Positions 25,902-34,900 are shown, counted from the stretch's first letter. The stretch: DNA of 64,000 nucleotides from Paenibacillus phoenicis (GCF_034718895.1 NZ_JAYERP010000001.1:3001001-3065000); one strand, 5' to 3'. The notes: generated by a model from the sequence alone, not told the origin. Made by a program: numbers and translations.

Positions 25902-26992
25902 CGGTCTCCCCTGCTTCCTACCTGCACGTCCCGACCTTTCCAGGTGACCGATCCGCGAAACACCACTTGATAGGCCGAATAGATCAGGATCACGAGGAAA
26001 AAGAGGGTAGACAACACGTGAAGCAGAGGCATCCATATGCCAAACTTCCCAACATAACGTACCAACAAATAGAGCTGCACCGCATACAGTACATACCCGA
26101 TCAGCAGCGGGTAAGCCCAGGCCGTGTTCCAAAGGAACAATGCGCCTTCGGAAGCGATAAGCCCCAGGAGCCACACCGCAACCAGCAGCGTCGTGGCCGG
26201 CCGTAGCTTGGCAGTGCTCAGCACCGCACCTTTACCGAACCCCTCCAGCTCGCTGCGAATCCCGTTCGGGTACATCCGGAAGGAGACGAGGCCGCCGCCG
26301 AGAAAATTGGTCACGCGAATACCTGCCTCACGGAACTTGGCGCCAAGGTTCAAATCGTCGAGCAGCTCCGAACGGATGCTGTCATGACCTTGAATCGCCT
26401 CATAATCCCGGCGCGTTGTCACGATGCAGGAGCCGTACAGCCCCTTGTGCCGGCTGCGCATTTCAAACGGCGAGGTGAATGCAAATACGCCCAAGACGTT
26501 CGTAATGAGCGCCAGGCGTTCATAAAACTTCTCCGTGACATGAAATGGAACCACGGAAATCACGCCGCCCGCTTCGGCCCGCGCCTGCAACAGCGACTCC
26601 AGCGCCCGGGGGGCCAAGCGAATGTCCGCATCCAGAAAGACAATCACGTCGCCGGTGGATTGCCGGTAGCCGTTCCAGACCGCCCAGGTTTTCCCCGTCC
26701 ATCCGGGAGGCAATGCGTCGTTCCGAATCACGTTCACTCCATATTTAGCGGCAACCTCATAGGTGCCATCCTCCGAAAAATCATCCACTACGATAATCTC
26801 ATCGGGAGCATAGGTTTGCTTCTTAAGCGAACCCAGCAGATGCGGCAAATTCCCGGCTTCGTTCCGCGCCGGAATGATGACCGACACCTTCTCTCCCCCG
26901 CGATAAGATCCTTCCCGTTCAGGAACAACAACTGCCCGAAACAGGATCCATCCCGCAATCCATCCGATGGCTAATACGATCCAAATCCCCAT
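25898..26992 (-). CDS. Membrane GT2 glycosyltransferase
   Basis: A 364-residue protein: one N-terminal helix, a GT-A catalytic domain (KVSVIIPARNEAGNLPHLLGS, VVDDFSEDGT, DVIVFLDADIRL) and three C-terminal helices. It resembles CrtQ-like and other lipid-linked transferases. The DAD-like motif in FLDADIR should bind the metal-nucleotide sugar. The start at 26992 has GAGGTGG 7 nt upstream; 28 upstream codons are ignored. Coupled to the PlsY-like gene, it may glycosylate a lipid or carotenoid-derived acceptor, but the acceptor cannot be told. Confidence 0.82.
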   Translation of the reverse strand: MGIWIVLAIGWIAGWILFRAVVVPEREGSYRGGEKVSVIIPARNEAGNLPHLLGSLKKQTYAPDEIIVVDDFSEDGTYEVAAKYGVNVIRNDALPPGWTGKTWAVWNGYRQSTGDVIVFLDADIRLAPRALESLLQARAEAGGVISVVPFHVTEKFYERLALITNVLGVFAFTSPFEMRSRHKGLYGSCIVTTRRDYEAIQGHDSIRSELLDDLNLGAKFREAGIRVTNFLGGGLVSFRMYPNGIRSELEGFGKGAVLSTAKLRPATTLLVAVWLLGLIASEGALFLWNTAWAYPLLIGYVLYAVQLYLLVRYVGKFGIWMPLLHVLSTLFFLVILIYSAYQVVFRGSVTWKGRDVQVGSRGDR

Positions 26993-27129
26993 CGCTGCCC
27001 CACCTCTTTCGCTTGCCGGAAATAAAGTGAAATACGTATATGAGTATTCTATGTCCGTAATAGCGTAGATGTACAAAAAAAGTAGAAGAGACTACCGCTA
27101 GTGTAGTCGACAATTCCCAATTTTTCAAC

Positions 27130-27168
27130 AAAAAAACAAAGCCCCTCTCGGCAGCCGAGAGAGGCTTA
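27130..27168 (-). terminator. Terminator of the GH130 operon
   Basis: On the minus strand AAGCCTCTCTCGGC-T-GCCGAGAGGGGCTT followed by TGTTTTTTTG, about 10 nt after the DUF1861-like gene. Confidence 0.9.
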
Positions 27169-27177
27169 GATCAAATC

Positions 27178-28128
27178 TTATTGTTCCAATTCGACAAACG
27201 GATCGTCGATCACCAGGCTCTGCGCTTCTGCATCGCTGATTCCCGCATACAGCGTGGCTTTGCCTCCGCCTTGACGGACGAGTCCGCCGCTGAATACGAC
27301 GTCGGCCAGATCCGGCCGCTTCGACGGACCCGGCAGGAAATCGGAGCGCTCGGCGATGATCTCTAGATCGGTATATTGGCCGGTCGCCGGGTCGTAACCG
27401 AAGGCCATCGGATAATAATGGCGGTCGCCTTGCTCATCGAAGCGGGCGATATGGCCCAGCACCCCCAGCTTGCCGTTGGCCAGCAGGTGGATTTCGTTGC
27501 AGCCGCCCCATTCCTCATCAAGGAATTGCTCAAGCAGCGGCGCTTCCTGCACCACCTCAAGCGAGAGGTCCTCAAGCCGGTCCACTTTCGCGAATCCGAT
27601 TTTCCCCCTGCCGCCTTTCTCACCCTGCGGACGGGTAAATACGCCAATGGCTCCGTCGGACAGCTCCACCAGGCGTAAATCCTTCATTTGGTCCGGGCCT
27701 TGGAAGAACAGCTCTAACCGATTGAGACTAGGTCCTTTGTAAAATACCGTCCGCCAACTGAGTGCTCCTTCCAGCTCCGGATGAGGGAACGTCTGCACCC
27801 CGCCGAACACCAGCTCCCCGCCGATGCGGGTGAAGAACGGATCCTGCAGCGCAAACACCGGCGCCCCCTCCCGGGGAACCCAATGCTCATCATGGCGAAC
27901 AAAAAACCAAATCTCCGACTCCTCGCTGTCCCGGCGCTCAACGCGTCCGGCAATGACCAGATCCCCTTCGTCCTCGAAGGGAGCCGAAATATTGTAAACA
28001 TCCCGTTCGCCCACACCTTCAAACTTCAGTTTGACGGCTTCTCCGGGCTTGTTCGTTTTTGCCATACGGCGGTAGACCTCAACCAATTTCTCGCACGACA
28101 AAACACCGCTGTTCTGAAAATTTGCCAT
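27178..28128 (-). CDS. DUF1861 family protein (GH130-like propeller)
   Basis: A 316-residue protein that looks like DUF1861: beta-propeller blades such as DVYNISAPFEDEGDLVIAGRVE and DPFFTRIGGELVFGGVQTFPHPE, and HYYPMAFGYDPATGQYTDLEII near the end. These proteins are related to the GH43/GH32/GH130 propeller superfamily and are often encoded beside GH130 enzymes. No signal peptide. It is the last gene of the operon, 17 nt after GH130. An accessory mannoside-processing or phosphorylase role is plausible but not shown. Confidence 0.7.
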   Translation of the reverse strand: MANFQNSGVLSCEKLVEVYRRMAKTNKPGEAVKLKFEGVGERDVYNISAPFEDEGDLVIAGRVERRDSEESEIWFFVRHDEHWVPREGAPVFALQDPFFTRIGGELVFGGVQTFPHPELEGALSWRTVFYKGPSLNRLELFFQGPDQMKDLRLVELSDGAIGVFTRPQGEKGGRGKIGFAKVDRLEDLSLEVVQEAPLLEQFLDEEWGGCNEIHLLANGKLGVLGHIARFDEQGDRHYYPMAFGYDPATGQYTDLEIIAERSDFLPGPSKRPDLADVVFSGGLVRQGGGKATLYAGISDAEAQSLVIDDPFVELEQ

Positions 28129-28145
28129 CGTCTGATTCCTTTCCG

Positions 28146-29240
28146 TTAGCTTAGTGGTTTCAAAGCTTCCAGCAGCTGCGGGAGGCGGAAGCTCGCGCAG
28201 GCCATCGAATCGTCCGATGCCCCATAATACATGATCACTTGTTCTCCCTTAACGATCGCTCCGCAAGCAAAAATAACGCTATGGAAAAATCCGCTCGTCT
28301 CATATTCCGCTTCCGGCACCATCAGCGGCTCCTCCATGCGGGCGATCACCCGGCCCGGGTCCTTGAGGTCCAGCAGGGCTGCGCCCATGCAGTAGCGATG
28401 CGATTGGTCCGCGCCATGATACAGGATCAGCCAGCCTGCCTCGGTTTGGATCGGTACGCATCCCGCGCCGATACGCGCTCCGTCCCATTTTCCTTCGCGC
28501 AACCCCATCAAGAAGCGATGGTTCCCCCAGTGCTCCAGGTCCGGCGACTCGGCCAGCCACATTTCGGGCTGTCCGATTCCTTCCGGCACCGGGCGGTGAA
28601 GCATATAATATTTCCCGTCGATCGCTGCGGGGAACAAGGTTACATCTTTATTGGTCGGGGCCAGGATTAATCCTTCCCGGCGGAACGAAACGAAGTCGCT
28701 GGTCGTCAGCCGGCCGACGGCTACACCTCTTTCAGAAACTGCGCTGTAGGTGATATGATATCGCTCCTCCAACCGGGTAATCCGCGGATCTTCGATGCCC
28801 CAGCGTTCCAGCGGGTCCTCCGGCCAGACACTAGGCGTCTCGTCGATGGTAAAGTTCAGGCCGTCCCGGCTACGTGCCACGCGAAAATGGGAGATAGACG
28901 TCAAGTACACCGTGGCCCCCTGCTTGTCGCGAATGACCCGAGGATCGGAGAAGTCGAAGCGCGGATCTTCCCGGTCTACTTTCACAATTTCCACCGCCGG
29001 TTCCGAACCCGAGGTCTGGCCGTTCACGTCAAGCACCGGAACAAGCACATAGCGCGGGTCGGTCTGCCGAGGGCATTCCGCCACCCGCAGCAGCAGGATT
29101 ACTTCTCCTTCATATTCAGCAACGCCAGCGTTAAATACGCCGAGCACCTCCCAATCCGGGAAGGTGGGCTTGACATCCTTCGGCGTAATCAGCGGATTGT
29201 TCACGGAGCGATTGATCTCTATCTTTTGCAACATCGTCAT
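28146..29240 (-). CDS. GH130 family glycosidase or phosphorylase
   Basis: A 364-residue cytosolic GH130 protein. Family hallmarks are WGIEDPRITRLEERYHITY, DVTLFPAAIDGKYYMLHRP, and WDGARIGAGCVPIQ followed by GWLILYHG. GH130 enzymes phosphorolyse or hydrolyse beta-mannosides (beta-1,4-mannosyl-glucose, mannobiose, or beta-1,2-mannosides). Which reaction applies needs the phosphate-site residues in a structure-based alignment. GGAGG precedes the ATG by 9 nt. It follows two permease genes, so the imported ligand is probably a mannose-containing oligosaccharide. Confidence 0.88.
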   Translation of the reverse strand: MTMLQKIEINRSVNNPLITPKDVKPTFPDWEVLGVFNAGVAEYEGEVILLLRVAECPRQTDPRYVLVPVLDVNGQTSGSEPAVEIVKVDREDPRFDFSDPRVIRDKQGATVYLTSISHFRVARSRDGLNFTIDETPSVWPEDPLERWGIEDPRITRLEERYHITYSAVSERGVAVGRLTTSDFVSFRREGLILAPTNKDVTLFPAAIDGKYYMLHRPVPEGIGQPEMWLAESPDLEHWGNHRFLMGLREGKWDGARIGAGCVPIQTEAGWLILYHGADQSHRYCMGAALLDLKDPGRVIARMEEPLMVPEAEYETSGFFHSVIFACGAIVKGEQVIMYYGASDDSMACASFRLPQLLEALKPLS

Positions 29241-29273
29241 CTAGTAGTTCCTCCTATCCGAAATTCAGACTGA

Positions 29274-30152
29274 TTAGTCTTTCATGCCCGTAAACGTAAT
29301 GCCCTCGATAAAATAACGCTGAGCCATAAAGAACAACAGAATGACCGGGAGCGCCACCAGCGTGGACATCGCCATCAGGTAATTCCATTGCGGGGCTTCG
29401 TTCACGCCGCCCATAAAGAAATACATGCCAACATTAAGCGTATACATCTTCATATCCGACAGGTAGATGAGCGGACCCAGAAAGTCGTTCCAATACCCCC
29501 GGAACGCAAAGATCGCTACAGCCAGCAACGCCGGCTTCACCTGCGGCAGCATGATATAAACGAAGGTCTGAAAGAAATTTGACCCGTCGATCTCAGCCGC
29601 ATCGTCCAATTCCCGCGGCAAGGTCATGAAAAACTGACGCAGCAAGAAAATATAAAACGGTCCCCACGCCGTCCACGCCCGCAGAACAAGCGGGTCGAAT
29701 TGGCCGACCAAGCCAAATTTCTGCCAGATCAGAAACGTTGGAATCAGCGTGACGTGAAACGGCAGCATCATCGTGGCCAGCAGCACGAGGAAGATCAGAC
29801 TGCTTCCAGGAAAACGAAACCGCGCAAATCCATAAGCTACAATCGTCGCGCTGATCAGCTCCGCAACAATCCCCAGCACCACGATAAATATCGTGTTAAA
29901 CAGGTAGCGGTTAAACGGCATCGCCGTCCACGCTTCCACGAAGTTATGCCATTGCGGCGGATCTGGAATCCATTGCGGCGGCCAGGCGAAGATATCCCCG
30001 TCCGCCTGCAAAGCGGTCGACACCATCCAGAAGAACGGCACCAGGATGACGGCGGCTAAGAACGTGACGATCACGTAAATCAACGTTTTGTTCACCCATT
30101 TCCACGTTCTGCCGGAGACGGCTTGGGTACGGGCTGTCGAAGCATTTTCCAT
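29274..30152 (-). CDS. Carbohydrate ABC transporter permease (MalG type)
   Basis: A 292-residue six-helix permease; the ATPase contact loop is ELDDAAEIDGSNFFQTFVYIMLP, and the C-terminus MAQRYFIEGITFTGMKD is characteristic. AGGAGG lies 8 nt before the ATG. It starts 15 nt after its partner permease gene. Confidence 0.93.
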   Translation of the reverse strand: MENASTARTQAVSGRTWKWVNKTLIYVIVTFLAAVILVPFFWMVSTALQADGDIFAWPPQWIPDPPQWHNFVEAWTAMPFNRYLFNTIFIVVLGIVAELISATIVAYGFARFRFPGSSLIFLVLLATMMLPFHVTLIPTFLIWQKFGLVGQFDPLVLRAWTAWGPFYIFLLRQFFMTLPRELDDAAEIDGSNFFQTFVYIMLPQVKPALLAVAIFAFRGYWNDFLGPLIYLSDMKMYTLNVGMYFFMGGVNEAPQWNYLMAMSTLVALPVILLFFMAQRYFIEGITFTGMKD

Positions 30153-30167
30153 GTGTTACACCTCCTA

Positions 30168-31154
30168 TTAGCGCCGTTCCGATTCGTAGTGAACCCACGC
30201 CGGGCTGGAACGGAACACGAGCAGCGTCAACACCAGGATGATGATAAACAACACCCAGGCGATGGCCGACGCCTCGCCCATATGCAGCTGCGTGAATCCG
30301 CGTTCGTACACCAGCTGGTTCATAAATTTGCCGGCGGCCGAGGTTGGGCGGACGAACATCGCAATCGTGAAAATTTGCAGTGCTCCGATCATCCCCATGA
30401 TGACCTGCAGCAGGATCACCGGCGAAATTTGCGGGATCGTGATGTGTATGAACTTGGCGAATCGTCCGGCTCCGTCGATTTCTGCCGCTTCGTATAAATT
30501 GCTTGGAACGCCCTGTAAGCCGGCCAGGAATACGACTGTATTGGTACCGAAGATCCCCCATAAGCTCATGATGACAAACGCGCCAATGACATAATGCGGA
30601 TCGCCAAACCAATTGGGCTTATCGATGCCAAACAACGACAGCGCCGGCGATAGAACATAGTTGATAATGCCTGACTCACTGTTAAACATCCATCTCCACA
30701 GCAGCGCCACCGCTACCTCGGGCATCACCGCCGGAAGGAAATAGATCGTCCGGTACGTGCCGATCCCCTTGATTTTATTGTTCAGCAGCATGGCGACCAG
30801 CAGTGCTCCAATCACGCCGATCGGCAGCGATAAGGCGGCGTAAAGCAGCGTGATCCGGATGGACGGCCAGAACTCGATATCATTCGTAAACAGCTTGATG
30901 TAGTTGCCAAATCCTACCCATTCCGTCTTTCCGAAGATCGAAGACTCGGTAAAGCTCAGGTATAAGGAATCCAGCAAAGGATAAAGGGTAAAAATCAGGA
31001 AACCTACAATCCACGGGGAAACGAGCGCCAAACCGATCGCCTGCTTCTTTTTCCAGCCAAGCTTGGAAACAACGAAGTAGAGCACGCTCGCAATGACTAA
31101 CAGGACGACAGGCACCAGCAACCATCGGATCAAGGTTGCAAGATGGTTTTCCAT
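30168..31154 (-). CDS. Carbohydrate ABC transporter permease (MalF type)
   Basis: A 328-residue permease with a leading helix (residues 8-30) before the conserved core: GLALVSPWIVGFLIFTLYPL, then LYEAAEIDGAGRFAKFIHITIP as the ATPase contact loop. The ATG at 31154 has AAGGAGG 7 nt upstream. Second gene of the LacI-regulated operon. Confidence 0.93.
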   Translation of the reverse strand: MENHLATLIRWLLVPVVLLVIASVLYFVVSKLGWKKKQAIGLALVSPWIVGFLIFTLYPLLDSLYLSFTESSIFGKTEWVGFGNYIKLFTNDIEFWPSIRITLLYAALSLPIGVIGALLVAMLLNNKIKGIGTYRTIYFLPAVMPEVAVALLWRWMFNSESGIINYVLSPALSLFGIDKPNWFGDPHYVIGAFVIMSLWGIFGTNTVVFLAGLQGVPSNLYEAAEIDGAGRFAKFIHITIPQISPVILLQVIMGMIGALQIFTIAMFVRPTSAAGKFMNQLVYERGFTQLHMGEASAIAWVLFIIILVLTLLVFRSSPAWVHYESERR

Positions 31155-31249
31155 GCGGTTTCCTCCTTTCTGCACAGGTTGGCCCGTTCGCTTGATGAAG
31201 AAAAGGAAGGAGGCTCCCGCCTCCCCGTCCTTCTCTCTCGAACCTTCAA

Positions 31250-32578
31250 TTATTTAATCGCGCTCTCCAGCAGCGGCTTGACTTCCGGAATCAGCTTCTC
31301 CGGATCGGTCCCCGCATTGATGATCGGGTCCATCAGCTGCGTCCAGTAAATGTTATCCCATTCCGGATATTTCTCGGAATAGCGGTACGGTCTCGCGTAT
31401 TCCATCGAGTTGATGATCGCCTCTAGGGAATGCGATTTCTTCGGATGAAGCTCCTGCAACGTTGCCAAGTCCGCCAGGGATTTACGCGGCGGCATGATCT
31501 TCCAGTGGTGGATCGCATCGCTCAGATCCACCAAAGCTTCGAAAGCGGCATCGGGGTTTTTCGTATTGACGTTGATGCCCATGCCAAGGATGTCGCCAAA
31601 GGTGGCATGGATGCCGGTTGGTCCCGCTGGAACCATAAAAGCTTGCACGTTATCGACCGTGGAATCCAGATCATCGGCTGCCCCGCCCATGAACATAGCC
31701 ACTTGGCCATCGCGGAACATTTTGTCGAAGCCGCGATCGCGAACGATTTGCTGCGAAGGTGTCAATGGACCCTTCACCAGGTCGGCGTAGAAGTTCAGAG
31801 CTTCCTTCGCTTCCGGCGAGTCGATTGGCGATTGACCGTCTTCGGTTAAGACGTCTCCACCGTTTTGCCATACGAACATTTGGGATGGCGGCCAGCCGTT
31901 TAACGTAAAGCCCCACTGTACCACCGACTTCTCATCAAACCCATCCTCGCCCGGATGCTTGCCATTCTTGTCCTTGGTCAGCTTCGTTGCCGCATCGGTA
32001 AATTGCTCCCAGGTCCAGGTTTCATCCGGATAAGCCACACCCGCTTCGTCGAACAATCCCTTATTCACGTACAGCATCACCGGCTGCTGCAGCCAAGGCA
32101 GGCCGTAAACCTTCCCTTCGTGCGTAAACGGCTGAAGCGAAGCCTCGTAATAATCATCCAGATTCGCTGCCGGTTTGTCAGAGGACTTCAATCGATCTGT
32201 AATGTCCAGCATCGCGCCTTCCGACGAGAACTGGGCCGCACGCTGTGCGCTGATCCAGAACAGATCTGGTCCCGAATTCCCGGTTAATTGCGTGATCAAT
32301 CGGGTATCGTATTCCGCCGGATTGGAATCCTGCACGATCGTATACGTTGTTGATTTCTCGTTTAATTCGTCAAGAATTTGCTGCAGTTCTTTCGCTTCGT
32401 CCGCCCCGGCCCAGGTCGTCAGCTTCAGTTCCACCTTCTTGCCTGGTTCAGCGCTTTGCCCTCCCTTCTCATTCTGATCGCCTTGGCTGGCACCTCCGCC
32501 GTTATTGCCGGAGCAGGCCGACAACAGCAGGGAAACTGCAAGAACCAAGATGATGGCCATGGAAAATTTCTTCTTCAC
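31250..32578 (-). CDS. Extracellular sugar-binding protein (family 1)
   Basis: A 442-residue lipoprotein with lipobox LLSACSGN, a Gly/Ser/Gln/Glu-rich linker, and a two-lobed sugar-binding fold (VELKLTTWAGADEAKELQQIL, GPDLFWISAQRAAQF, YGLPWLQQPVMLYVNKGLFDEAG). It starts with GTG at 32578, 8 nt after AGGGGG. First gene of the operon facing away from the LacI gene, with an operator over the transcription start. Confidence 0.92.
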   Translation of the reverse strand: MKKKFSMAIILVLAVSLLLSACSGNNGGGASQGDQNEKGGQSAEPGKKVELKLTTWAGADEAKELQQILDELNEKSTTYTIVQDSNPAEYDTRLITQLTGNSGPDLFWISAQRAAQFSSEGAMLDITDRLKSSDKPAANLDDYYEASLQPFTHEGKVYGLPWLQQPVMLYVNKGLFDEAGVAYPDETWTWEQFTDAATKLTKDKNGKHPGEDGFDEKSVVQWGFTLNGWPPSQMFVWQNGGDVLTEDGQSPIDSPEAKEALNFYADLVKGPLTPSQQIVRDRGFDKMFRDGQVAMFMGGAADDLDSTVDNVQAFMVPAGPTGIHATFGDILGMGINVNTKNPDAAFEALVDLSDAIHHWKIMPPRKSLADLATLQELHPKKSHSLEAIINSMEYARPYRYSEKYPEWDNIYWTQLMDPIINAGTDPEKLIPEVKPLLESAIK

Positions 32579-32634
32579 ATGAATGACCCCCTACCAGATA
32601 GATGATAGAATTACTAACTTCATGACTAACCTTC

Positions 32635-32693
32635 TTTTGTAACGTTACTCAAGATTACATTTTTATTATGTATCCAAATGACAACGCTGTCAA
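32635..32693 (-). promoter_or_regulatory. Promoter and LacI-type operator of the binding-protein operon
   Basis: On the minus strand TTGACA (32688-32693), 17-bp spacer, CATAAT (32665-32670). TTTTGTAACGTTACTCAA (32635-32652) follows the -10 and matches the operator at 32781 in 15 of 18 positions. A bound LacI-family repressor here would block initiation. Confidence 0.85.
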
Positions 32694-32748
32694 GAGAGGA
32701 TTTCAGCTTCACAAAATGCTGAAAACTAAGCTTTTTTCCTGCTAATCG

Positions 32749-32798
32749 TTTACATTACAACTTTTTTTGTGTATATTTAATTTTGTAACGTTACAAAA
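32749..32798 (+). promoter_or_regulatory. Promoter and perfect LacI-type operator of the regulator gene
   Basis: TTTACA (32749-32754), 17-bp spacer, TATATT (32772-32777), then the perfect 18-bp palindrome TTTTGTAACGTTACAAAA at 32781-32798. The AACGTT centre is typical of LacI/GalR family sites, so autoregulation is expected. Confidence 0.88.
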
Positions 32799-32830
32799 TG
32801 ATAAGCAGTACACATAGAGGGGATTCAAAC

Positions 32831-33841
32831 ATGCGTAAAAAAGTCGTCATGCAGGATATCGCTGATCGCTTGAATCTATCCAAGAACTCTGTCTCCCAGG
32901 CGTTATCCGGCAAGGACGGAGTAAGCGAAGAAACGCGGCGCAAAATTATCGAGACGGCGGAAGCCATGGGCTACCGTTACAACAAGAAGACGTCCGCCGG
33001 CAATCAAAATCAAGTGAAGACCATCGGGCTGATTGCTTCAGACTTTGCTTTTTCCATGCAGTTTTTCGGGGAAATCTATCTTGCGGTCGAACGGGAAGCC
33101 AAGAACCACGGCATCAATCTCCTTATTCAATCGATTACTCCCGAGATGCGCGACCGGCTGCAGCTGCCTTCTTTCATTGAAGAGAAGCAAGTGGACGGCC
33201 TCCTGATTCTGTCGCATATCAGTACGGCTTATATCCGCAACGTGCTTGAGCAAGGCATCCCCACCGTGCTGATCGACCACCATCACCCGCTGCTTTCAAC
33301 CGATGCGGTTCTGACCAATAACCGTTTCAGCGCTTATATCGCCGTCAAGCATCTGCTGGATTATGGCCATCGGAATATCGGCATCCTGGGCAATGTCGCG
33401 GTTTCGCCGAGTTACCAGGAACGTTGGGAAGGCTATATGCTTGCCCTGCGGGAGCACGGCTTTGAGCCGCGTGAAGCACATATGCTTGTGCATACGCAAG
33501 AAGAAGAGGAAATCATCGCCGAAGCGATGAGCCGTGTGGCTGACCAGCCTAGCGCTTGGTTTTGCCTGAATGATGGATTTGCGTTTTACGTCAGCTCGGC
33601 GCTGCGCCAGCTGGGTTACCAAATCCCTGACGAGATCTCGATTTGCGGCTTCGACAACAGCCATTATTCCCAAATGGCCACGCCCAAAATCACGACGATG
33701 GAGGTTGACCTGTCTCTGTTCGCGCACAGAGCGTTTGAGCAGCTCATGTGGCGGATCAAGCATCCGAACGAAGCGTATCAAGAAATTTTGCTGCCCACCC
33801 ATTTGATCGTGCGCGAATCAACGGCAGCTGTGAAAGTTTAA
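32831..33841 (+). CDS. LacI family transcriptional regulator
   Basis: A 336-residue regulator: N-terminal LacI headpiece (VVMQDIADRLNLSKNSVSQALSG) and hinge, then a periplasmic-binding-like effector domain (TIGLIASDFAFSMQFFGEIY, DGLLILSHIS, ISICGFDNSHYSQMATPKITTMEV). The ATG at 32831 follows GAGGGG by 8 nt; the frame extends upstream into the operator and is not used. It is divergent from the sugar-binding protein/permease/GH130 operon and flanked by two operators, so it should repress both, with a mannoside-type sugar as likely inducer (inference). Confidence 0.93.
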   Translation: MRKKVVMQDIADRLNLSKNSVSQALSGKDGVSEETRRKIIETAEAMGYRYNKKTSAGNQNQVKTIGLIASDFAFSMQFFGEIYLAVEREAKNHGINLLIQSITPEMRDRLQLPSFIEEKQVDGLLILSHISTAYIRNVLEQGIPTVLIDHHHPLLSTDAVLTNNRFSAYIAVKHLLDYGHRNIGILGNVAVSPSYQERWEGYMLALREHGFEPREAHMLVHTQEEEEIIAEAMSRVADQPSAWFCLNDGFAFYVSSALRQLGYQIPDEISICGFDNSHYSQMATPKITTMEVDLSLFAHRAFEQLMWRIKHPNEAYQEILLPTHLIVRESTAAVKV

Positions 33842-33845
33842 ATCA

Positions 33846-33887
33846 AAAAAAAGTCGATCAGGATGGTAACCCTGACTGACTTTTTTG
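33846..33887 (+). terminator. Terminator after the LacI gene
   Basis: AAAAAAGTCGATCAGG pairs with CCTGACTGACTTTTTT, ending in a T run. Confidence 0.88.
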
Positions 33888-33919
33888 CATCAGTGGACGA
33901 CGGAATCGTTAGCACTCCC

Positions 33920-34135
33920 CGTAGGAGAATACAAACTAACTGGAATTTCTACCGTTAATATTGGCAGAAACGTAAGTTATGGGCGATTTAACGGTAAATT
34001 GTATAGTTAATTTGGGTGCTTTTCCGCTAAAGTGGCGATATTGATGAAATTAACGGTAGGTTTTACTGTTAGTTGCACGTACAGCTGGTCTACATCGAAA
34101 TTAACGGTACATTTTCCAGTTAATTTGTATTGAGT
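33920..34135. repeat. Intergenic module array (core TTAACGGTA)
   Basis: Four copies of a module near TTAACGGTA-N8-AGTTAATT: one reversed near 33936-33960, then three forward near 33988, 34049 and 34100. Each is an imperfect palindrome (TTAAC..GTTAA) that could fold. Copies are 50-75 nt apart, separated by unrelated sequence. No gene is seen in 33888-34151. Confidence 0.8.
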
Positions 34136-34151
34136 ATCCCGACTTGAGTCC

Positions 34152-34835
34152 TCAATAACCGAACCAGCCTTTAAGCAAAAACCAGATCACCGGCACCAAT
34201 AAGGATGGCAGCATATTCAACGTCTTCGCATCGATGATCTTCAAAATCGATAACCCCGAGCTTGCAATCAGCACGCCGCCGACAATCGAAATTTCCGTCA
34301 GCAATGGAGTCGTCAGAAAAGTCGCCAAATAATCGGCGCTCATATAAATGGCTCCCTGCCATAGAAAGAGCACGACAGCAGTAAGTGCAATGCCGATGCC
34401 GTAGCTGGATGCCAGCACCATGGAAGTCACCAAATCCAGCGTGGCATTCATGTACAGATAGGTGTGATTCCCGTGAAGCGCGCTTTCAATCGGCCCAAGG
34501 ATCGACAACGTGCCGATGCAGAAGAGCAGGATGCCCGTCGATAGTCCTTGTCCCAAATTCGAGGTGGAGAACCGCCCCACCAGCCGTTGGAACTTCCCGT
34601 CGATGTCCAGCGCGGTTCCGGCCAAACTCCCCGCCGCCATGCTGATGATGAACAGTACAGGGAACGTGCTCTCCTTCATATGGGTCACCGCAGCGTTAAT
34701 GCCAAGCATGGTGGCGGCCAGACCGATTGCGGTAAATAGGGCGGACTGATACGTTTCCTTCAGCCCTTTCTTAAAGATGCTGCCAAGCACACTCCCCGCC
34801 AATATGGCGACCGTGTTCACAATCGTTCCGATCAT
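34152..34835 (-). CDS. DUF554 family membrane protein (YdfK/YqgA type)
   Basis: A 227-residue protein with six or seven predicted helices. The N-terminus MIGTIVNTVAILAGSVLGSIFKKGLK and the LFCIGTLSILGPIESALHGNHTYLY motif are the DUF554 signatures. GATAGGAG precedes the ATG. A transport role has been proposed for relatives, but the substrate is unknown. It stands alone between a repeat array and a methyltransferase pseudogene. Confidence 0.88.
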   Translation of the reverse strand: MIGTIVNTVAILAGSVLGSIFKKGLKETYQSALFTAIGLAATMLGINAAVTHMKESTFPVLFIISMAAGSLAGTALDIDGKFQRLVGRFSTSNLGQGLSTGILLFCIGTLSILGPIESALHGNHTYLYMNATLDLVTSMVLASSYGIGIALTAVVLFLWQGAIYMSADYLATFLTTPLLTEISIVGGVLIASSGLSILKIIDAKTLNMLPSLLVPVIWFLLKGWFGY

Positions 34836-34900
34836 CTTTCTGCTCCTATCCGTTCATTTGTTCTGTCCTCATTCATGATAACGTTTTGCCGAAAAACCGT

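Noticed and set aside
26124..26974. Long plus-strand ORFs opposite the glycosyltransferase, and similar long frames opposite other minus-strand genes
   Set aside because: They are shadows of real genes: no ribosome binding sites, Arg/Pro/Ser/His-rich products, no domains.
32679..32692. TGACAACGCTGTCA as a CcpA cre site at the binding-protein promoter
   Set aside because: It is palindromic and near the right place but has two mismatches to the cre consensus; not firm enough to annotate.
33920..34135. Regularly spaced repeats that could be a CRISPR array
   Set aside because: Modules are degenerate, occur in both orientations, spacing varies from 50 to 75 nt, and no cas genes are present.
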